Assembly: GCA_030760725.1 (NCBI GenBank)
Contig: JASWHV010000001.1
Location: forward strand, 24,549,928-24,613,927
DNA from: Neostapfia colusana
Lineage: Eukaryota; Streptophyta; Magnoliopsida; Poales; Poaceae
DNA length: 64,000 bases
Direction of reading: 5' to 3'
Shown: piece by piece, positions 13,701 through 25,962 of the stretch
Numbering within the stretch: the stretch's first letter is position 1
How the letters are laid out: every line of letters starts with the position of its first letter
Notes under the pieces: generated by a model
Database searches by the model: none
Told to the model about the DNA's origin: nothing
Seen by the model: only the letters and a program-made list of their open reading frames with translations
Position numbers and translations under genes: made by a program

Positions 13701-14633
13701 CTAGGAGGTTGCTTACGATCCCCCGGTGCCGTTTTGCTGTGGAGGAGGCTGTGCTCGCGAGTGATCGGGCTTGATCAAGCGTGAGCTCGAGCGGCGGCGG
13801 TTGCAGTGGAAGAACAGGCCGAGTATGTCGGCAGCTCGGGGAATGGGCGATCGGAGCACGCCGGGGAGGGGATAAGTAGCCCGGCGACTGGTCTCCGGCT
13901 TGGGGCGCGCAGCAGGAGCTGGCGCCGGCTGCCCCCTCGGTGGCGCGCGCACACTGCACCCGGGAACCGATGGAGCTGTGTTTCAGTCGGTTTGTGTTGA
14001 AGTAGAGGCTGACATGTGGGTCCCACCCCCCATTTTAACCTCTGAAATTTACTCCTAATCACTGTTGTAAACAGTGAACCCCATACTTCCCTTGGCAATT
14101 CAAATTATTCACCCATGAGCCATCTGAATTGATCAAAGTTCAAATGAGGTTTGGTTTGAATGAATTTCAGCACAAGTTCAGTTTGAAATTCAAATAAAGT
14201 TTGAATTTCTCCCACTTAGCTCATGTCAAGATCAACTCCAAATGGAGTGAAAATTGGTGTGTGAGCTCACAAAAATGTGCTGAGTAAGAATATGCCTCCC
14301 ACTTTTAAATTCATGGGATAAAAACAGTTTGAATTTGAATATGGTTTCAAACTGCCCTCTTCCTAACTATACCCAAACTGACCTCAAAAAGGTTTTGAAT
14401 TTGGGTGAAATTTGGCATGGACATCCTTAGTAAAGTGTAGGAGTTTTCATATGTCCAGCCCATCTATATCACATGTGGGAAATACCACTTTTGCAATGTG
14501 TGAGTTTGTTCTCTAATGAGCATGTTGATAATTGTTACTTGCTCTTCATTTGTGTTCATCATTCTTCCTCAAATGAGGTGTGTGGTGTGGTGATGAACAC
14601 TGCAAATGTGTGTCAAAAACTGAGGCCCTTACA
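10719..14633 (-). repeat. LTR B1 (type 1; 3' LTR of I1)
   Basis: 3915 bp from TGACACGACC to GGCCCTTACA on the plus strand. It is near-identical to LTR B2. A GC-rich block of about 12940-13960 differs from the type 2 LTRs (B3, B4) over most of its length, whereas the AT-rich flanks are shared. The TATA-like position near 13870-13880 reads CTACTTATCC on the minus strand, a weakened form of the type 2 sequence. No gene is supported inside it. Confidence 0.92.
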
Positions 14634-14644
14634 TTCCTCCCCCC
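14634..14644 (-). other. Polypurine tract of I1
   Basis: The minus strand reads GGGGGGAGGAA directly before the LTR end TGTAAGGG. It is the plus-strand DNA primer site, preceded by the conserved GGGACGAGATTC block that follows pol in I1, I2 and I3. Confidence 0.85.
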
Positions 14645-14703
14645 TAAAAAGAATCTCGTCCCGAGATTATAAGGTGAAAATGAGAGAGAGGACGGTGGGA
14701 AAA

Positions 14704-17700
14704 TTACCGGATATGCGACGTGAGAAAGTCGGGGTAGTTAGTGCGAAGGAATTCTTCGCTCTCCCATGTCGCTTCATCCATGGAGTGATTACTCCATAGA
14801 ACCTTGTAGAACCACAACGTACGGTTGCGTGTGGTTCGGGCCTTTTCATCAATAATCTGCACCGGTTCCTCCCGATAGGTGAGATCCGGTTGCAGTTCTT
14901 CAATGTCTTCCAGCTGAACGGTAGTTGATAGCTTGAGACACTTCCTCAGCTGGGAAATATGAAAGACGTCGTGCACACCGGAAAGTGCTTCTGGTAATTT
15001 CAACCGGTATGCCACTGATCCGCATCTTTCGGTAATCTGGAATGGACCGATGAATCGGGGTGCCAACTTTCCTCTCACCCCAAATCTGTTTACGCCCTTC
15101 ATTGGAGATACCCGTAGATATACGTGCTCTCCAACTTTGAATTGTAATGGGCGCCTTCTCCGGTCCGCATACTGTTTCTGTCGGGATTGAGCGGCTTTTA
15201 GGTTCGCTTGAATCAGTCGAACCTTTTCTTCCGCGTTGTTGACAAGGTCAATCCCGAAGGTAACCCTTTCGCCAGACTCACACCAGTTCAATGGTGTGCG
15301 GCATTTTCTTCCGTATAGCGCCTCGTAGGGCGCCATCTTGATGCTGGCTTGGTACCCATTGTTGTACGAGAACTCGGCTAACGGCAAGTGATCATCCCAA
15401 TTCTTGCCGTGGTCGATAGCGCAAGCTCGTAGCATGTCTTCTAGAATCTGATTTACCCGCTCGGTTTGTCCATCCGTCTGCGGGTGGTAGGATGGACTAC
15501 GGATCAGCTTCGTCCCCAAGGCAGCGTGCAGCTGCTCCCAAAAACGGGACACAAATAAGGTGCCCCAATCCGATATGATAGTACGGGGTACGCCGTACAA
15601 GCATAGGATCTATGAGATGTACAGTTCAGCGTACTTCTTGGCGTTGTAGTTGGTGTTGACCGGGATGAAATGGGCAACTTTGGTGAGCCGATCGACGATC
15701 ACCCACACCGAATCATGTTTCTGTAAGGTGGTGGGTAAACCGACGACGAAATCCATGCTCACGTCCTCCCACTTCCAGGCAGGAATGCCCAGTGGTTGCA
15801 GCAGTCCCGGTTTCCGCATATGATCTGCCTTCACCCTTCGACATGTATCACACTCGGACACGTATTTTGCAACCTCGCGCTTCATCCGTGTCCACCAAAA
15901 CTTTCTTCTGAGTTCTTGATACATCATGTTACTGCCGGGGTGAATAGAGAACTTTGATAAGTGAGCCTCATCAAAGATCTTCTTCCGTAGTTCCGGGTTT
16001 CGGGGTACGACAATCCGGTCCTTGAACCATAGGACGCCGTCTCCGTCCTTCCGGAAACATTTCAACTCCCCACTGTCTACACGTCTCCGCAAATGTGACA
16101 TGCCCTTGTCATTCTTCTGGGCTGTCGCTATCTCTTCACGGATGGTGGGGATTAAAGCTAGGTTGTAGAGAGCTCCGTGTGGAATCACATGTAGTGGTGG
16201 TTCGCTCTCTTCCAACGGTGTGATGGTCAGATTGTTGACGTGTGACTTGCGGCTCAGCGCATCTGCCACAACGTTTGCCTTGCACGGATGATAATGGATC
16301 TCTATCTCGTAATCCTTTATCAGTTCTAACCATCTTCGTTGCCTCATGTTCAGCTCCTTCTGAGTGAATATGTACTTGAGGCTTTTGTGGTCGGTATATA
16401 AATGTACGAGGTTACCTAGTAGGTAGTGCCTCCACATCTTTAGTGCAAGTACCACGGCAGCGAGCTCCAAGTCGTGAGTTGGATAATTTTGCTCATGTTT
16501 TCTAAGCTGCCATGATCCATACACGACCACTCTTCGGTCTTGCATCAGCACACACCCGAGCCCAATGCCGGATGCATCGCAGTACACATCGAACGGTTTT
16601 GTTGTGTCTGGCTGCGCCAAAACCGGTGCTGATGTCAGGTGCTTGACTAAAGCCTTGAATGCTACTTCACATGCTGGACTCCAAACATATTTGGTAGCCT
16701 TCTTCAGCAGCTCTGTCATTGGCTTGGCAATCTTCGAGAAGTTCGGAATGAACCTCCGATAATATCCCGCGAGTCCGAGGAAACTCCGTACCTCGTGAAC
16801 AGTTCTCGGGGATTTCCAATTCAGCACTTGAGTGATCTTGCTCGGGTCCACAGCGATACCCTCCGCTGAGATGATATTCCCGAGGAAAGGCACTTGCGAT
16901 ATCCAAAACTCGCATTTGCTGAATTTTGCGTATAACTTATGGTCCCGCAGCCGTTGCAAGACTATACGCAGATGTTTCTTGTGATCTTCCTCCGACTTGG
17001 AATATACCAGGATGTCGTCGATGAAGACCACGACAAACTTGTCCAGCTCCGGCATGAATACCGAGTTCATTAAGTACATGAAGTGAGCTGGAGCATTGGT
17101 GAGGCCGAAGGACATGACCAGGTACTCATAAAGTCCGTACCTCATCGAGAAAGCCGTCTTCGGAATGTCCTCAGCCCTTATCTTAATCTGATGGTACCCG
17201 GATCTTAAACCCATCTTGGAAAAGATCTTTGCTTCGACCAACTGATCAAACAACATGTCGATCCGTGGCAACGGGTACTTGTTCTTGATGGTTACGGCAT
17301 TTAATGGACGGTAGTCCATGCAAAGCCGCAACGTCTCATCCTTCTTCTTGACAAATAATGCCGAACAGCCCCATGGCGAGGAGCTCGGCCTAATAAAACC
17401 CTTCTCCAGAAGGTCCGTGAGCTGAGTCTTCAGTTCAGCCAACTCCTTGGGCGCCATCTTGTACGGCCTTCGGGATATTGGCATGGTTCCCGGTGCAAGC
17501 TCAATCTTGAACTCCACCTCTCTATCGGGCGGCATCCCCGGCAAATCATCCGGGAATACGTCAGGGAAATCTCGGACCACTGGAATATCTTCCAATCTGA
17601 TAGTTGTGGACTGATAGACACTTGAAAGTTTTATTTCTGGACTGTCCAGAAATAATGAGTGAGAACCGTGCACCTCTGAGTTTAAGTGCACGACTCGAAG

Positions 17701-19261
17701 GACGGTGTCTAAAACAGCGCCGTGGCGGGTTAACCACAACATCCCTAGGATGACATCGACCTTCTGTCCCTCTAAGATAATGAGAGACGTGGGGTACACT
17801 CTACCCGCTAAGCATAATGGTGCTTTGGAGACCATTACGCTTGCTGAAATCTTCCCCCCCCGGTGAACAAATTAAATATGGACTATCGGTGGGTAGTATT
17901 GGCAAACTGTGTTTAGCAATGAAAGCTTGGCTAATAAAATTATGCGTGGCGCCTGAATCAAACAGTACTATAGCGGGATGCTGGTGGAGTTGGAACATAC
18001 CCGCAAGGATTGGCTCGCCCTCCGGCACGTCCTCAATGGCAAGTTGGTGGACAGTGCCGGGCCTAGGGTTTGCCCGCCGCGCATTAGTAGGGTTCCGGGG
18101 TTGATTCCTCCCCGGAAACTGTGGTGCCACTCCGCCGCCTTGCCTCTCCGGGCAACTGCTTGCGAAGTGTCCTGGACGACCACACTTGTAACATGTGGCC
18201 GCTGCTGGTGGAGTACTCGGTGGACGAAAGCCCGGCATGCGTTGCTGGGGTGCAAACGCACGCGGCATCGCCCGCTGCTGCTGTTGTTGTTGCGGTGGTA
18301 CTGGCAGTGCCGGCCTGAATGCCGGTGAAGAGTACGGCCGACTGCGGAACGGCATCGACCGCTGTGGTGGTTGCCAGTGTGGACCTGATGGTGGGCGATT
18401 CACCATCCGAAACTTCTGGGAAGGACCGCCTCCTTCTCCACTGCTCTGCGGCGCGCTTCGCTTTCTCTCTGCCGCAGCTAACTCCTTGCCGGAGTCCTCC
18501 TGAACAATCGCAGCATCAATGATGTCGTTGAGGCTGCCGCGATTGAACATCGCCAACTTGTCCTTCAGGAGCGGGTTAAGCCCCTGGTAAAAATGGTCTC
18601 GCCACTTCTCGTCTGTATCCGCGTGATACGACGTGTAGAGCGCGAGATCGTTGAACGCTCTGGAGTATTCCAGCGCGTTCCGGCTCCCTTGCTGCAGGTG
18701 CAAGAACTCCTGCATCTTCCTCTTCATTAGACCTGGCGGTATATGATAGGCCCTGAAGGCCGTCCGGAACTCCGCCCAGGTCATCACTCGGTCGGTGGGC
18801 TGTGAAGCACAGAAGTTGGCCCACCACGCGCTCGCGGATCCTTGGAGCTGCTGGACCGCGAACTGAGTCTTGCGCTGCTCGCTGATTTGGAGCAGCCCGA
18901 ACTTCATTTCTATGGCGCGGAGCCAGTTGTCCGCGTCAAGTGGTTCATCCGCCCTTGAGAATACCGGGGGATGAGTTGCCAGGAAGTCGGAGTAGGAGCT
19001 CTGTTGACGCTCCTCACGGTCCTGACGTCTCTCGGGGCGAGACGTGTTTGCAATTAAAGTTTGCAGCAGCTCCATGTGCTGCTGATGTGAACCCGCCATT
19101 GCCGCGACAATGTCGGCCAGTGTAACCGTTGGCAGTGGCGGTGGCGGTGTTTGCTGTTGCTGTTGCTGCTGCTGTCCCGAGGAGTCCTCGGGAGGTGGTT
19201 GGGAGGTCTCTCCCCCTTGACTGGTACCCCCAACGTCCGGGTTGGCACGAGTACGCGTCAT
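14704..19261 (-). pseudogene. gag-pol: Family B gag-pol of I1, inactivated
   Basis: The full-length polyprotein region starts at 19261 (MTRTRANPDVGG). It has the same domain order as I3: polyQ/proline Gag N-terminus, zinc knuckle CYKCGRPGHFASSC, PR LFDSGATHNFIS, RT, RNase H, IN and chromodomain-like tail. Three lesions are clear. A +1 C in the C-run at 17864-17871 shifts the frame just after protease. The RT motif-A catalytic Asp is Gly (KMGLRSGY, codon 17209-17211). A TAG at 15610-15612 replaces an Arg codon inside integrase, just before the second catalytic Asp. The last two are shared with I2. The RNase H motif HPGKAN also reads HPCKAN here. Confidence 0.95.
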
Positions 19262-19534
19262 TCTGAAATTCAAAACAGCAGCGATTAGCACATGTCTTAC
19301 TTAAAATTTCCATAAGCAACAGTAGGTATTGAAGTGACACATGATTAATTTGCACAACATTCACATATATTGATAAAGCATAAACTTTATACAAGATACA
19401 TTATTCTCGGATCTCCGAGAAGTCGTGCTCATGTCGTCACTACCTATACATACGCTACTGTTTACACGACATGTCACCGATTACAAAAGTTGGGTTACGC
19501 TACCCTGGCTGCCCTACTTGGCAACCGTAACCCC

Positions 19535-20479
19535 CTACTCGGAGTAGAACTCGACCTCCTGGCGGTCGTTCTCCTCCGGTACCTCTGCTGGTGGCTCTGG
19601 GTCTACCACCTCTTCTCCCATCCCGGGTTCTCCCATTGCCGGAAGACCCAAGACTACCGGTACGCCTAACACCGGGGGCACGAGGTCCTGCAAAGCATGC
19701 ACCTCGTCCATAGCTTGGTTGTAGTCCTCTTCCCAGCCTTGTCCTTCCTCAATAGCGTCGTCCCGCTCTTGAGCAAGGTCCTCATTCTGCTGGGTTAGGG
19801 TCTGCACCAGCTCTTGTAACGCCGCGATGTCAACACGGCTCTTCTTCCTTGCCTTCTTCAGACGACGCAACTGATTGTGTTGTTCATTCAGTCGCTTGAT
19901 GGTCGGAAGGAGCACATTGCGGAGTGCGCTGTGAGCACTCTCGAAATGATCTCCACGGCTTGTGCTCTCCTTGAGCTTTGTGGCGAGATGCTCCGTATGA
20001 ACAGCTTGGCTGTCCATCACGGCGTTTCCCGCCCTCATCTGGAGGCTGAGATTTGCCTCCGCGGGGTTGTACCTTGGGCAACTAGGGTCCGTTGCCTCCA
20101 GTTACCTCTCTTCCCACACATGCTGAGCTCGTCCCTCCACCGGAACGAGTGCGTATGGAGTGCCCTCCGTAGCCTGCACGTGTAGTTGGCAGAAACGTGA
20201 CATAGTGTCACGGGCTGCCACTTGCCACATCCCTTCCGGTTGTCTTCCTCTCACCGTGACGGTGAATGGCACCCAACCGGGTGGCGTAGGTCCTGCAGGA
20301 ACCTCGACATGGATCGTCCACGCCTTGTTCCCCCCTTCGCCATCTTCTTTGGCGAAGTACTGCGGCATCTGATTGTACCCGAAATATTGGAGCATTTGCC
20401 ACAATGCTTCCGGGTAGCCGCTACGGTCAGAACAGTGGGAAACTACCCACCCGTTCTCCAACTGTTTATCTGCTGCCAT
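19535..20479 (-). pseudogene. Extra ORF upstream of gag in I1, split by a stop
   Basis: Same protein as the intact I3 copy (42227-43171). A TAA at 20102-20104 replaces Tyr126, leaving a 125-aa N-terminal piece (MAADKQLENGWVV...) and a possible restart at Met148 that gives 167 aa (MRAGNAVMD...EFYSE). The break falls between the folded-looking head and the coiled-coil tail. The identical stop is in I2. The start codon follows an ATTTTTACAG acceptor-like sequence. Function unknown. Confidence 0.8.
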
Positions 20480-21965
20480 CTGTAAAAATATATTTGAGAA
20501 ATGTCAAATATTTATTTAAACAGTAGACCATTGAGTTATAACATAAGACATGTCATTGAACCCATAAAACTTGGAAACATAGTTCAAATTTTAAACAAAT
20601 TTCACTGCTGATCTGCTGTTCCCATGACAGCCCTGACCAGTTTCCATTTCAACCTGATTTAGGCCATGTTAAAAGCAAAACTAATTCTGGAGCTCAACAT
20701 CAAAGTTGAAGCTAACTTCAATAGCTTTCCAGCCAGTATTTTCTTGGCCTAAGATCCGTCCTGGTTCAAAGGTTATGAGATGTCAAAGTTAACAGAATTT
20801 CTGGAAACAATTGGACAGCACCTCCCTGCCTTAGGTACTGATTTGATCCAAGAATCCCAGTTACTTCTGTTCCTAATCTGACAAAACTTTCTGTTACAAA
20901 TTTGTAACCCATCTCATAAGCTTTCGAGAACTACCTCATTTTCTATTTTTGGATTTTTATGCAGGAAGTTATGCTTATTTTACAGAGAGTCTACAGAGAG
21001 TCTTTATTCTGTCCTGTTTTCTGGACAGTTTCAACTTTACTGCATTTTTCGAGTGGTTAAGGGATGAAACACCTCTGGAACTCAACAGAAAAGTTGTAAA
21101 GCTCTTCCACAGATTTCCAGAAATGTATCATACGACCCCAACCTCGAAAGAAACTCAACCTCTAACCTCTGATTAACTCCAGCCTTCATTCAGCTGAAAA
21201 CAGAGTGCCCTGTCCTTAACAACCTATAAGTTGAAAATTTGTTAACTTTGAATATCCTGTTCAAGGGAAGGAGTTACATCAAGTTTTACTACTTTGGATC
21301 AAAACCTTCCAGTTTTTGCAATGAAGTTGTTTATTTAGTTAGGTGTGACGTCGATGCGTCACCAGATTATGTCGGTACTACGCCCTCACAAAGGAAAAAC
21401 CTATACCGGACTTAGCCAGCTTCGTTATTTCAGTGGCACTAAACGTCACTCGCACACGGATGCTACACGTCTACCGTTTCGTTGTCAGGCTACCTGCAGA
21501 AACTCAAACAATCATCAGACTCGGCTGCACACCGAGCCCGGAATCCATACAGTTGGTACACCCGGCCGTCATCACTCGCCCGGATGTTCTCAAGCCAACC
21601 ACGCCTTGAGTTACGTGTTCACGTTTCAGACCACGTGACGGGGTCTCCCATGTTGCACCACGCACGCCAGGGACAGACGTTGCTCGAATACCCCAAACGA
21701 CATGAAGAGTCGTAGAGGATACTAAAGCGGGTCGGGTTACCTGCCACCCGTGGGGCTCCACCCTTCAGCTTGTGCGCACTGGTGGACAGCGCTTACGTGT
21801 ACCCCCCAAGACATAAACGTCCCGAGATACACGATTTTCTGACATAACAAATAGGTTAATATGCCACTTTCTATAGGCTAATAACATCCTTATACGGGCT
21901 ACTAACTCGTTCCTCACTGGATTTTTGAAAAAGATGACCTTTGTACTGTGTTAAACCTCAAGCGA
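20480..21965 (-). other. 5' leader of I1; no gene seen
   Basis: About 1.5 kb between the extra ORF and the PBS, rich in short AT-rich blocks. A 12-bp direct repeat (acagagagtct twice) at about 20981-21003 is single in I2. Short frames here are not convincing. Confidence 0.65.
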
Positions 21966-21977
21966 GCTCTGATACCA
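21966..21977 (-). other. PBS of I1 (initiator tRNA-Met type)
   Basis: TGGTATCAGAGC on the minus strand, three bases from the end of LTR B2 at 21981. It shows that B2 acts as the 5' LTR of I1. Confidence 0.9.
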
Positions 21978-21980
21978 CAC

Positions 21981-24900
21981 TGACACGACCCCATTGGTCT
22001 TGTCGAGCCAGGATCATGCTGAGGGGTGCTGTGTTGCACAGCACCGTATAACACACGTCAAAGGTACAAAGCGGAAGCGAAATTTTATTACATAAACAAG
22101 TTATGAACATGTTTACATCAAAATAAGTTCAGTCTACACTCGCGGGCGTAGACTAAGCATCAAGTGCACGTTCAGCCCTTGAACGTGCCCTTGCTAGCAC
22201 ACACGCACACTAACTCTGCGGCGTGCACGACTCCCACTCGACGGGGTTCCCCTCCTGGGGTTCCGTCTCCTCTTCGGGAGTCCCTTCCTCATAGAACCCT
22301 GCAAAAGCTTCAAACACAAGCAGTGAGCACGAAGGCTCAGCAAGTCTGACCCGTCTCACCTAAACATGGAACTTCTACATGAGGGTAATGGGTTACATGA
22401 GGTAAAATCATTTGCAAGGACTCGCCTAATTAGTAGAACCTTACTTTCAAGTTTTAGCAGCAGGTTGTGGAGAACCTTACGCTAAGGCACATGAGAGGGC
22501 CGCAATCAAACAAGAAACGCATTTCTCTCATGTACTTTGCCCAAAGTTGAAATAAACTTTAGTTAGCTCTAAACTACAGCAAGTCATTAGCAATCAAGTC
22601 CATCTTCCAATCAGCAACATTTTAACATGTAACTAGCCTGTTCTTTCTACGTCACGGTACAGTGAACAAGTGGTACTCACTGACCTCGAGGGACGGCGAT
22701 TATAATCGATTTACACCTGCAGGGTTACCCGAACAACCCGTCACGTACGCCCGTACTCGATGTTGCCTACAACAACCATCACGGACGCCGTACGCAACTA
22801 CCTTTCACTCGTCAGCCAAATATTGAACCGGTCCCATCGTCCCGAGCAAGAGGTCTCTGCACGCGCATCTCTGTGCCGCCAGCCGATTTACACCTCGAGC
22901 TCTCAACCTACCCTCTGAACGACGGGCAATGCCTCAATACCCAGCTACCCGAGTTACATCAGTTTCCCGGTTCCCATATAGCCGGTAGGTCTTCGGTACT
23001 GTTCTAGCTTGTTCAACAGGCCCGCACACGGCTCGGTCCTCAATCGACACAAGCGGAGCTACAGCACACAGGCCCCAAAGTCCTGCTGCCCTTACTCTCC
23101 GCTCGGTCTCATTTTCTTGCCATGTGTATGATGTGCTATCTCTACCCGAGCAATGTGCCTCTAGCCTATTCTCGCGAGTAGTTCCAACTACTCGACTTGT
23201 ACCGAATCCTACTCTACCTTAGCATTGCAGTAGCTAACGGGGTTTGCAATCCTAAACCCAACCCGTGGTTTTCTTGGCTATGCAGTTGGATTTCCAAACA
23301 AGACTCTAATGCACAGAACAAAGGAAACAAGTATGTGCTCAAAACAATAAAAATTTGTAAAAAGGTTAATGCAAACCGGAGCTTGCCTTGCTGCTCTTGG
23401 TCGTAGGCTAGCTGCTCCTCCGGAGTTACGAAGTCTAGGACTTCGGGTTCCTCCTCGACCTTAGCGACTACATGATAAGAGCCATATATGTATTAATTTA
23501 AATGCATTTGTATTAACTTTGAAGTTGTGAAGTCTATAACTCTTGCTAGACAGACCTAATGACTGTGAAACTTTTACTGTGGCTTGGTTACAACCTAAAC
23601 AGAGACTTGGTCAAGTTTTAGTTGCAGCAAAGCTCATTTGAGCCCTCCACAATTAATTATGTCCTTGACCTTAATTGGAACTCTTAGGGTGTTCTAGGAA
23701 TTTTCATGAAACAAACTATGACTTTCTGAAAACTAGATTTTCAGAGGGTTCTAATGGAGTTGGTCTCACTTAATTTGGAAGCTCCTAATTAACCATATGA
23801 GCTAAACAATTTCAGAGAAAATTCTGAAAATGTTTCTGAACATTTTCTATTTTCTCTGGAACAGTTTCACTAATCACACCATTAGGTGGATCAAATGAGC
23901 TCAAATGGATCTGAAATTTTTACGGCAGTTCTGGGATAATTTGGTGAATATCCCAGCAAAATTTCAGGATTTTCCTCCACAGGATTCTCCAGTTAAAATT
24001 CCTAACAGTTTAAATTTTGAGGAATTAATTCTGGAAAATTACGGGTTTTCATGAAATGAAACTTGATTTGCTGGAAGTACTCGGAGAGCTGAATCCAGCA
24101 AAATTTGGTTCACTCAATTTGGAGCTTTCTAACCAAAGTTATAAGGATTTGAAGTTTGAACTGAAACTGAAATTCGGGAAAAAGTTTAAACTCTGGCTTG
24201 TGGGCCCCGCACATAGTGCGTCGTCTCCCTCCTCGCGCCAACTGCGCGGCGGCGGCGATCTCCGGCGACCCTCGCCGGAACTGAGTTCCCGGCCACCCCC
24301 CGGCCCGAAACTCGCCGCCTGCCCCTTTACTGACCCCCTGGACTCGATGGTGGGGTCGCCGGACGCCGGCGATGACCGGAAACCCGTGCGCACCGGTGAC
24401 AGCACCTGCTAGGGTTCCGGTGAGGTCGGTCCCGCTCTCCCGTGCACCAAATCGACCGGGAATCGGTCGGAGAGCATCAGTAGAGCGTGGGAAACATGAA
24501 CCCGGGCTGGGTGGAAGCTAGGAACACCGGCAACTATGTTCTCGACGTGAGCCGAGGTGTTCAGCCATGGCGGAGGGAAAACAGCCATATCATGGCCGAT
24601 TCTCGATGGTTTTCTCTAATTCCAGTTCGAGCGTGGGTGCTATCGTGCGTAGATGCTACTAGGTAACGAGCTCGTCCAACCCTCGTGCATAGAGCACGAA
24701 TTTCACCCGAAGGTGAGCTCGGTCCTTATGAACTGATCAAGAGTAAATTTGGAAATTCTCGGCCGAGGGTTGATCAATCGCCAAATGGCTTTCGGCTACT
24801 CCATCTACATACAATCACGCACCTTTCTTGTGTAGCAAAGAGGACGTGACAATGGCTGTGCTGTGCTGTCCACGAGAGCCCGATCGGCGGCGATGCTCGG

Positions 24901-25893
24901 CTCGCCGGAGAAACGGCTCGGTACAGCTCGAGGACGCTTGCTCACTGGCCAACACAGTGCCTAGGAGGTTGCTTACGATCCCCCGGTGCCATTTTGCTGT
25001 GGAGGAGGCTGTGCTCGCGAGTGATCGGGCTTGATCAAGCGTGAGCTCGAGCGGCGGCGGTTGCAGTGGAAGAACAGGCCGAGTATGTCGGCAGCTCGGG
25101 GAATGGGCGATCGGAGCACGCCGGGGAGGGGATAAGTAGCCCGGCGACTGGTCTCCAGCTTGGGGCGCGCAGCAGGAGCTGGCGCCGGCTGCCCCCTCGG
25201 TGGCGCGCGCACACTGCACCCGGGAACCGATGGAGCTGTGTTTCAGTCGGTTTGTGTTGAAGTAGAGGCTGACATGTGGGTCCCACCCCCCATTTTAACC
25301 TCTGAAATTTACTCCTAATCACTGTTGTAAACAGTGAACCCCATACTACCCTTGGCAATTCAAATTATTCACCCATGAGCCATCTGAATTGATCAAAGTT
25401 CAAATGAGGTTTGGTTTGAATGAATTTCAGCACAAGTTCAGTTTGAAATTCAAATAAAGTTTGAATTTCTCCCACTTAGCTCATGTCAAGATCAACTCCA
25501 AATGGAGTGAAAATTGGTGTGTGAGCTCACAAAAATGTGCTGAGTAAGAATATGCCTCCCACTTTTAAATTCATGGGATAAAAACAGTTTGAATTTGAAT
25601 ATGGTTTCAAACTGCCCTCTTCCTAACTATACCCAAACTGACCTCAAAAAGGTTTTGAATTTGGGTGAAATTTGGCATGGACATCCTTAGTAAAGTGTAG
25701 GAGTTTTCATATGTCCAGCCCATCTATATCACATGTGGGAAATACCACTTTTGCAATGTGTGAGTTTGTTCTCTAATGAGCATGTTGATAATTGTTACTT
25801 GCTCTTCATTTGTGTTCATCATTCTTCCTCAAATGAGGTGTGTGGTGTGGTGATGAACACTGCAAATGTGTGTCAAAAACTGAGGCCCTTACA
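21981..25893 (-). repeat. LTR B2 (type 1; 5' LTR of I1 and 3' LTR of I2)
   Basis: 3913 bp, near-identical to LTR B1 throughout, including the type 1 GC-rich block (about 24200-25230) and the weakened TATA position. It is flanked by the I1 PBS on the left and the I2 PPT on the right, so one LTR serves two internal regions. Its left end (catgctgagg, gtgctgtgttgc) matches the left end of LTR B3 rather than that of B1. Confidence 0.92.
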
Positions 25894-25904
25894 TTCCTCC
25901 CCCC
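25894..25904 (-). other. Polypurine tract of I2
   Basis: The minus strand reads GGGGGGAGGAA directly before the start of LTR B2, as in I1 and I3. Confidence 0.85.
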
Positions 25905-25962
25905 TTAAAAGAATCTCGTCCCGAGATTATAAGGTGAAAATGAGAGAGAGGACGGTGGGAAA

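Noticed and set aside
12794..14100. Overlapping ORFs of 60-134 codons on both strands in the GC-rich LTR blocks (also 8700-9920, 24056-25360, 35500-36720, 46817-48170)
   Set aside because: High GC lowers stop frequency. The frames overlap on both strands, are not conserved between type 1 and type 2 LTRs, and show no domain.
17817..18522. Plus-strand ORFs antisense to B gag (also 29236-29780, 40400-41216)
   Set aside because: Shadows of the gag reading frame, created by its CAG and CCG codon repeats.
19141..19180. CAG/polyglutamine tract as an independent microsatellite
   Set aside because: It is the Gln-rich N-terminal part of Gag, present in I1, I2 and I3 with the same length.
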